Positions 59,218 through 64,000 of a stretch of DNA of 64,000 nucleotides are shown here, in pieces. The DNA is from Oscillospiraceae bacterium. GTDB lineage: Bacteria; Bacillota; Clostridia; Oscillospirales; CAG-272. The stretch is from assembly GCA_015064285.1 (NCBI GenBank), contig SVSN01000001.1, positions 1 to 64,000 of the forward strand. The letters are read 5' to 3'. The first letter of the stretch is position 1, and each line of letters starts with the position of its first letter. A program made the translations under genes and the position numbers. The notes under the pieces are model-generated. The model was not told the DNA's origin. It was given only the letters and a program-made list of their open reading frames with translations, and made no database searches.

Positions 59218-60186
59218 ATGGATTTTCTGTTCTTGATGATCGCCTGCCTGTTTTTCTCGGTGCAGTTCATTTTTCAGAAATGTTTCCAGAAAAACACCAA
59301 AGGCGGGTACGGGATTACCGTCTGGAATCAGTTTCATATTTATATTTTCATGGGGGTGTATCTGCTTCTGACCAGTGATACCCCCATGCAGACCACCCTG
59401 ACATCCCTTCTGCTGTCTGTGGGATATGCAGTCTCCGGGCTGACATCCTCCACCGGCTCACTCTTCGCCATGCGGTACGGAAAAATGTCTTCTGTGACGA
59501 CTTTCTGTCTGCTGGGCGGTATGATCCTGCCTTTTGTGTACGGTGTGCTGTTTCTGCATGAGGAAGTCACCCTGTGGAAAGTACTGGGGATTCTTGTTCT
59601 CACCGGTTCCATGCTGCCGTCTCTGTTCGAAAAAGATCCTTCCGGCGCAGAGCGGACAAAAGGGGACAGAGTGAAGTATTTCATCTTCTGCATGATGACC
59701 TTCTGCGGAAACGGTATGGTCAGCGTGATCTCCAAAGCACACCAGATTTCCGACAATGCTATGCGCCTGCCGGGAGGAGAAGTGGATACAGACGGTTTTG
59801 TTCTGCAGAATGCACTGGTCTGCCTGGTGATTGCTTTCGGGATTCTGCTTGTGCGTACTGTTATGGCTGCCGGAAATGGGGATAAAACCCCGGTGCGGTC
59901 TGTGTACTATGAGATCGGGAAAAATAAAATGGTGCCGAAGCTGTTTGTGCTGCTGCTGGCGCTGACCGCAGGGTATGCCGTGTGCAATGCCGTGGGGAAT
60001 ATCTTCTCCCTGCGCTGCGCCATGACCATGGATTCATCCATTCAGTTCCCGATGCTGTCCGGCGTTGTGATTTTCATGACGGCAGTGTTCGGATGGCTGT
60101 TTTTCCGGGAGAAGATCGGAAAATCGAATCTGCTCAGTCTGACGCTGACACTGATCGGGATCAGCCTTTTCATGATTCCCGTATAA
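59218..60186 (+). CDS. DMT-superfamily (EamA-like) transporter
   Basis: This 322-residue protein has about ten hydrophobic segments in two halves, as in EamA/DMT exporters and sugar or metabolite permeases. Segments include LFLMIACLFFSVQFIFQ at the N-terminus and VPKLFVLLLALTAGYAVCNAVGNI in the second half. A hydrophilic loop lies near residues 180-220. The substrate is unknown. It starts 31 bases after the PfkB stop with AAAGGAA in front and continues 15 bases before the next gene, so it is within one run of co-directional genes. Confidence 0.85.
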   Translation: MDFLFLMIACLFFSVQFIFQKCFQKNTKGGYGITVWNQFHIYIFMGVYLLLTSDTPMQTTLTSLLLSVGYAVSGLTSSTGSLFAMRYGKMSSVTTFCLLGGMILPFVYGVLFLHEEVTLWKVLGILVLTGSMLPSLFEKDPSGAERTKGDRVKYFIFCMMTFCGNGMVSVISKAHQISDNAMRLPGGEVDTDGFVLQNALVCLVIAFGILLVRTVMAAGNGDKTPVRSVYYEIGKNKMVPKLFVLLLALTAGYAVCNAVGNIFSLRCAMTMDSSIQFPMLSGVVIFMTAVFGWLFFREKIGKSNLLSLTLTLIGISLFMIPV

Positions 60187-60201
60187 TCGGAGGAAAACAG
60201 G

Positions 60202-61113
60202 ATGACGAATGAAAAATATGCGGCTGTGTACGCCCATGCGCTGGAGATTGCGGAAAAGACCGGCTTTACGGCAGAACAGATCGGCGAGCTGGCTCCTGCC
60301 ATGACGATGGTACTGGAAAAGGCACCGGAACCGTTTGAAGCTCTGGAAAAAGCCATGCTGGAAGGGCAAGACAACGCCGATATGGTGTACGCCCTGACCC
60401 GTCCGCTGGGACTGGAAGACGATTTCGGTATGCTGGCTGTGTGTCTGCTGCTGACCCATGCGTCCCATGAACTGTACCGTAAGAAGGGAATCGCAGAAGA
60501 CATTTATGTGGATTCCATGAAGGATATCCGTGTATGGACCGGAACCTGTATCGACAACCGGCAGCATCTGGGCGTGTACCAGTACGGCTGGATCCGCAAC
60601 TTTTACAAAGCAGATATCGTTCGCCTAGGCCGGCTGGAATTCCATATTGTCCCGTATACCCACGATGAACCCTATACAGCCTGCGGCGTCACGGTGAAAA
60701 AGGGCGATCCCGTCATCAATACCCATATTCCCGCCGACGGTCATATGGAGCCGGAAGATGTCCGGGACGCTTTCCGGAAAGCATACCGTTATTTCGGAAA
60801 AACAGGGATTACCCCCATCGTGTGTCATTCCTGGCTGCTGTACCCGAAAAACCGGCTGTTCTGCAAACCGGAATCCCGGATGGCAGCATTCCTGGATACC
60901 TTTACCATTCTGGAAAGCAAAGATATTCCAAACAGCGGCGATCTGTGGCGCGTGTTCGGTCATCGTCCCACCTATGAACCGGATTCTCTTCCGGACGACA
61001 CACCTCTGCGGCGTCAGCTGAAGGAGCATCTGAAAAACGGCGGTACGATGGGCGAAGGCTACGGCATCTTCCTGCATGACGGTGAAAAGCGTGTGGACGG
61101 CCCCATGGCATAA
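60202..61113 (+). CDS. Acyltransferase-domain protein of the GNAT_C/DUF5596 type
   Basis: This 303-residue protein resembles a poorly studied family in Clostridia with an N-terminal helical domain (about 1-100; LEIAEKTGFTAEQIGEL) and a C-terminal GNAT-like acyltransferase domain with YQYGWIRNFYKADIVRLGRLEF and INTHIPADGHM. CHSWLLYPK and WRVFGHRPTYEPDSLP are further family-type motifs. No substrate is known. The neighbours (sugar kinase, transporter, 2-hydroxyacid dehydrogenase) suggest a small-molecule pathway. The family name is from memory and the call is tentative. Confidence 0.75.
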   Translation: MTNEKYAAVYAHALEIAEKTGFTAEQIGELAPAMTMVLEKAPEPFEALEKAMLEGQDNADMVYALTRPLGLEDDFGMLAVCLLLTHASHELYRKKGIAEDIYVDSMKDIRVWTGTCIDNRQHLGVYQYGWIRNFYKADIVRLGRLEFHIVPYTHDEPYTACGVTVKKGDPVINTHIPADGHMEPEDVRDAFRKAYRYFGKTGITPIVCHSWLLYPKNRLFCKPESRMAAFLDTFTILESKDIPNSGDLWRVFGHRPTYEPDSLPDDTPLRRQLKEHLKNGGTMGEGYGIFLHDGEKRVDGPMA

Positions 61114-61137
61114 ATTACAGCCCCTTATGGAGATTTT

Positions 61138-62094
61138 ATGAAAATTGTTGTATTGGATGGATTTGCCGTAAACCCCGGGGATCTGACCTGGAATTTCCTG
61201 GAAAAATACGGAGAAGCGGCAGTCTATGATAAAACCCCCAACGAACAGGCAGCGGCAGTGATCGGAGATGCCGAAGTGGTGTTTACCAACCGTGTGAAAA
61301 TCACGGAAGAAGTGCTGAAGGCCTGTCCCAACGTAAAATATGTTTCCGCACTGGGTACCGGGTATGATATGATCGATGTCAAAGCATGCCGTGCCCATGG
61401 CGTGGAAGTGTGCAATGTTCCCGGGTATTCCACCATGTCTGTTGCCCAGCATGCGTTCACCCTGCTTCTGTCTTTTGCAGCAGATCTGGAAGGACTCTGC
61501 GGCATTGTAAAGGACGGTATGTGGACCGGCATTCCCGGATTTCAGTACCAGAAAGTCCGCTTTATTGAGCTGGCCGACAAAACCGTGGGCATTTACGGCT
61601 GCGGTGCCATCGGGAAAGCTTTCGGCAGAATGTGCCAGGCATTCGGCATGAACGTGCTGGCTACCAGACGATCCAAAACCGAAGGGGAAGAAGACGGCAT
61701 CACGTATGTCACCCCCGAAGAACTGCTGGAAAGAGCGGATTATATTTCCTTCCATTGTCCTCTGACCGATGAAACCCGCGGTATGGTAAACCGGGAATTC
61801 ATTACCGGAATGAAAGACGGTGCTGTGATCATCAATACTTCCCGTGGTGCCGTACTGAACGAAGCCGACGTAGCCGAAGCGCTGCACAGCGGCAAACTGG
61901 GCGGTGCCGGGCTGGATGTTCTGGCTGTGGAACCGGCTGATCCTGAGAATCCTCTGCTGACCGCGCCGAACTGCCGGATCACACCCCACAGCGCATGGAC
62001 TTCCAGAGAAGCAAGACTCCGCCTGCTGGACGTACTGGACGCTAACCTGGGTTCCTTTGTGTGCTCCGGGCAGGGTATAAACCGGGTATTCTGA
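61138..62094 (+). CDS. D-isomer-specific 2-hydroxyacid dehydrogenase
   Basis: This 318-residue NAD-dependent dehydrogenase interconverts a 2-oxoacid and a D-2-hydroxyacid. The Rossmann motif is VGIYGCGAIGKAFGRM (GxGxxG). Catalytic landmarks are INTSRGAVLNEADVAEAL (Arg region), LDVLAVEP (Glu region) and ITPHSAW (His). The N-terminus, LDGFAVNPGDLTW, is like the glycerate/hydroxypyruvate dehydrogenase branch. Hydroxypyruvate is therefore a good guess. It is the last gene of the run starting at the PfkB kinase and ends at a strong terminator. Confidence 0.93.
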   Translation: MKIVVLDGFAVNPGDLTWNFLEKYGEAAVYDKTPNEQAAAVIGDAEVVFTNRVKITEEVLKACPNVKYVSALGTGYDMIDVKACRAHGVEVCNVPGYSTMSVAQHAFTLLLSFAADLEGLCGIVKDGMWTGIPGFQYQKVRFIELADKTVGIYGCGAIGKAFGRMCQAFGMNVLATRRSKTEGEEDGITYVTPEELLERADYISFHCPLTDETRGMVNREFITGMKDGAVIINTSRGAVLNEADVAEALHSGKLGGAGLDVLAVEPADPENPLLTAPNCRITPHSAWTSREARLRLLDVLDANLGSFVCSGQGINRVF

Positions 62095-62098
62095 GATA

Positions 62099-62147
62099 AA
62101 AAATCTCTCCTTCTCCGTGCAGAACGGTCCGGGAGAGATTTTTTTCA
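62099..62147 (+). terminator. Terminator after the 2-hydroxyacid dehydrogenase gene
   Basis: AAAATCTCTCC pairs with GGGAGAGATTTT, followed by more T residues; a long perfect stem. Confidence 0.9.
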
Positions 62148-62219
62148 TATACCACCGAACCTTTTCCCCTTTTTGCGACTATATGGGTGTATCGATACAA
62201 AGAAACAGGAGAAGAAAAC

Positions 62220-63800
62220 ATGGATCCTATGGAGCCGCTGCTTGCGTATACAGACGAAATCTGGAAGCTGGCCTTTGCCCGGTGCGGCAATACTGCCGAT
62301 GCGGACGACCTGACCCAGGAAACCTATCTGGCAGCCCTTGTTGCGATCCGGCGGGGCAGGGAAATCCGCTATCCCAGAACCTGGCTGGCAAATACCCTGA
62401 TGCATTTGTGGAACAGCCGCCTGCGGGAAAAATACCGTATGGTCACGGTCAGCTATGGTGTGGATTTCCCGGAGGTGGCAGAAGATACTGTCATTGAACC
62501 GGAGGAAGAAACCAGTCTGCGCACCCATATTGCCTCCCTGACAAAACTGTACCGGGATGTGATCGTGCTCCATTACATCGGCGGCCTGACGGTGGAACAG
62601 ATTGCAGAAAGTCTGGATATCCCGGCAGGCACAGTCAAACGCCGGCTCCATGACGGACGGGAGAAAATACGAAAGGGGAAAGAAAAGATGAAAAACGAAG
62701 AACTGGAACGGATCACCCCCATGTGTGTCAGCCTGAGCTGGAACGGCAGTATGAACAGTACGGAAGTGTTCCACTTTGCCGAAGGAAACCTGGTACAGCA
62801 GATTCTGGCGGCGGCCTATGAGAAACCCCTGACCGACGGGGAAATTGCGGAAAAAATCGACATTCCGGTATACTATATCGAAGATCTGCTGGAAAAAGCG
62901 GTGGATCTGGAAATCATGGTGAAAACGGATGCCGGACGATACTATACGGATGCGTGTCTGTCTACAACGGATGACTGGGAGACAAGCTGGTACGGCTGTC
63001 ATCAACTGGTGGAGTCGCATCTGGGAGCCTATACCGATTGTCTGTACCGGGTGAAGGAGGCAGTAGAAAAACTTTCGTGGTATGGGGAACTGAACCATAG
63101 ACAGCAGTGGAAGCTGAAACGCTTTGCTTTTCTGGAAACGGTTCAGCGAGCCAAGAATAACAGTATGGAAACCGAGAAACTGGAACGTCCGAAACGGAAA
63201 GATGGCGGAAACTGGATTCTGATCGGCGGAGTCTGGCCTCTTGGATATGTGACGCCTTTTCGGGATTTGAATATGGGAGGACACAGGAGCTCCGGGGATG
63301 ATGGATATCATTTGCATGAATTTGATACGAGCATCTGGGACAATGGTTTCCGTTGTCGGAATATCGACTGGGTGAAGTATGTCTCCCGTCTGTTGTACGC
63401 CGTACATACCGGAAAAGACCCCATCGAGCTCGGATGCCCGGCAGACATGATCGAATCCATGGACTACTTCACCGATGCCGGACTTTTTACCATGGAAAAC
63501 GGCACGCGGAAAGTGGATATCCCGGTTGTAAACGGCGAACAGTGGCGGGAGCTGATGATCGATCTCTGCGGCAGAGAAGCGGATTTTCTGCGGACACAGA
63601 CAGAACCCTTTATCAGGGAATGGCTGGCAGCCTGCAGCAATGGATTGCCGTCCCACCTGCGGGAGAAATACCGTATCCAGTGGCTCGGCCTTATGCTGGC
63701 GTATTACGAACCGGCAGTATATGGAATCCTGTACGACAAAGGCATCCACCTGCAGGGCGTGGATTTCTGCTGCCCTCCGGCGGTGCTTGTCATCGAATAA
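62220..63800 (+). CDS. ECF-like sigma factor with a ~350-residue C-terminal extension
   Basis: This 526-residue protein has sigma region 2 at about 8-75 (AYTDEIWKLAFARCGNTADADDLTQETYLAAL) and region 4 at about 105-160 (YRDVIVLHYIGGLTVEQIAESLDIPAGTVKRRLHDGREKI). A further 350 residues follow, starting with LERITPMCVSLSW and a winged-helix-like segment (about 195-240: LTDGEIAEKIDIPVYYIEDLLEKAVDLEIM), then an unrecognised globular part. There is no anti-sigma gene beside it, so the extension may be the built-in sensor. The ATG at 62220 has AGGAG at 8 bases. A possible ECF promoter (GAACC...CGACTA) lies upstream at 62157-62180. Confidence 0.88.
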   Translation: MDPMEPLLAYTDEIWKLAFARCGNTADADDLTQETYLAALVAIRRGREIRYPRTWLANTLMHLWNSRLREKYRMVTVSYGVDFPEVAEDTVIEPEEETSLRTHIASLTKLYRDVIVLHYIGGLTVEQIAESLDIPAGTVKRRLHDGREKIRKGKEKMKNEELERITPMCVSLSWNGSMNSTEVFHFAEGNLVQQILAAAYEKPLTDGEIAEKIDIPVYYIEDLLEKAVDLEIMVKTDAGRYYTDACLSTTDDWETSWYGCHQLVESHLGAYTDCLYRVKEAVEKLSWYGELNHRQQWKLKRFAFLETVQRAKNNSMETEKLERPKRKDGGNWILIGGVWPLGYVTPFRDLNMGGHRSSGDDGYHLHEFDTSIWDNGFRCRNIDWVKYVSRLLYAVHTGKDPIELGCPADMIESMDYFTDAGLFTMENGTRKVDIPVVNGEQWRELMIDLCGREADFLRTQTEPFIREWLAACSNGLPSHLREKYRIQWLGLMLAYYEPAVYGILYDKGIHLQGVDFCCPPAVLVIE

Positions 63801-63802
63801 GC

Positions 63803-63845
63803 AAAAAGATCCCCCGATATGCCAAAACGGTATACCGGGGGAATC
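63803..63845. terminator. Bidirectional terminator
   Basis: GATCCCCCGATAT pairs with GTATACCGGGGGAATC (one bulge). T residues follow on the minus strand (TCTTTTTGC), serving the partial gene to the right; the plus side may stop the sigma gene. Confidence 0.75.
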
Positions 63846-63861
63846 TTATGTCTGTGTGGGA

Positions 63862-64000
63862 TTATTCTTCTGCAAAGAACAGAGCTTCTACATCTTCGTA
63901 ATGCTTGAGAACGGCTTTTTCATTCTTCTGGTAATGAGAAGTGATATCGGTGGATTTATCCTGACCGATCAGGTTCTGGAGATAGAAGGAACAGCCCTTC
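63862..64000 (-). CDS. C-terminal fragment of an unidentified protein
   Basis: The last 45 codons and a TAA stop of a leftward gene are visible; the rest lies beyond the window. The tail (ending YEDVEALFFAEE) is acidic and probably helical. I do not recognise the family. Confidence 0.6.
   Translation of the reverse strand, partial: KGCSFYLQNLIGQDKSTDITSHYQKNEKAVLKHYEDVEALFFAEE

Overview
The window looks like a chromosomal segment of an anaerobic, low-to-mid GC Bacillota (class Clostridia, gut type). The reasons are pyruvate:ferredoxin oxidoreductase and small ferredoxins, a T-box leader, strong Gram-positive Shine-Dalgarno sites, sigma-A promoters of the TTGACA-17-TATAAT type, and a purine route with a separate AICAR transformylase and an archaeal-type IMP cyclohydrolase. 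I see no rRNA, tRNA, CRISPR array, phage module, plasmid module or transposase gene. The finer taxonomic position is not resolvable from the sequence alone.

Layout. 1-10.2 kb (minus strand): tatD fragment, metG, nagA, a cytosolic sulfatase, a sugar isomerase, rsmI, a tRNA1(Val) methyltransferase, a 2[4Fe-4S] ferredoxin, ricT/PSP1 and holB. 10.2-15.1 kb: a single-pass membrane protein and a 1304-residue membrane-anchored protein built from a degenerate kinase N-lobe, PASTA domains and Ig-like repeats. 15.2-22.8 kb: glpK with a DUF1653 protein, an aldo/keto reductase, a trigger-factor-like lipoprotein, an ABC-F ATPase behind an attenuator-like leader, and an ECF sigma/anti-sigma pair. 22.9-33.5 kb: icd and aconitase, a beta-helix protein with a Gfo/Idh oxidoreductase, an MscS channel, and a T-box-controlled XRE-cupin-acyl-CoA ligase fusion. 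33.5-44.3 kb: a glycoside hydrolase, a P-loop kinase, nifJ, a cobalamin-riboswitch operon (DUF4430 lipoprotein plus ECF S component), a solute-binding lipoprotein, a phosphotransferase and an acetyltransferase. 44.4-53.9 kb: the purine operon purE-purM-purN-purO-purH(C)-purD-purL, read leftward from a ZTP (pfl) riboswitch. 54-64 kb: a LarA-like protein, a PHP phosphoesterase, gnd, a PfkB kinase, a DMT transporter, an acyltransferase-like protein, a D-2-hydroxyacid dehydrogenase and an ECF sigma factor with a long C-terminal extension.

How the parts fit. Three separate leader RNAs (ZTP, cobalamin, T-box) and one probable translation-linked attenuator tie neighbouring genes to purine, B12, amino-acid and ribosome status. 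Carbon genes (nagA, sulfatase, beta-helix, glycoside hydrolase, gnd, PfkB, glpK) suggest a scavenger of complex glycans and sugars, with nifJ and ferredoxin feeding fermentative electron flow. Aconitase and isocitrate dehydrogenase form the 2-oxoglutarate branch.

The most unusual item is a pair of 254-bp elements (33217-33470 and 57830-58083). They have 15-bp terminal inverted repeats and 10-12-bp target duplications, and each sits directly upstream of a Shine-Dalgarno site. Internal hairpins keep their pairing while their sequences differ. This looks like a mobile structured-RNA/MITE family living in 5' untranslated regions.
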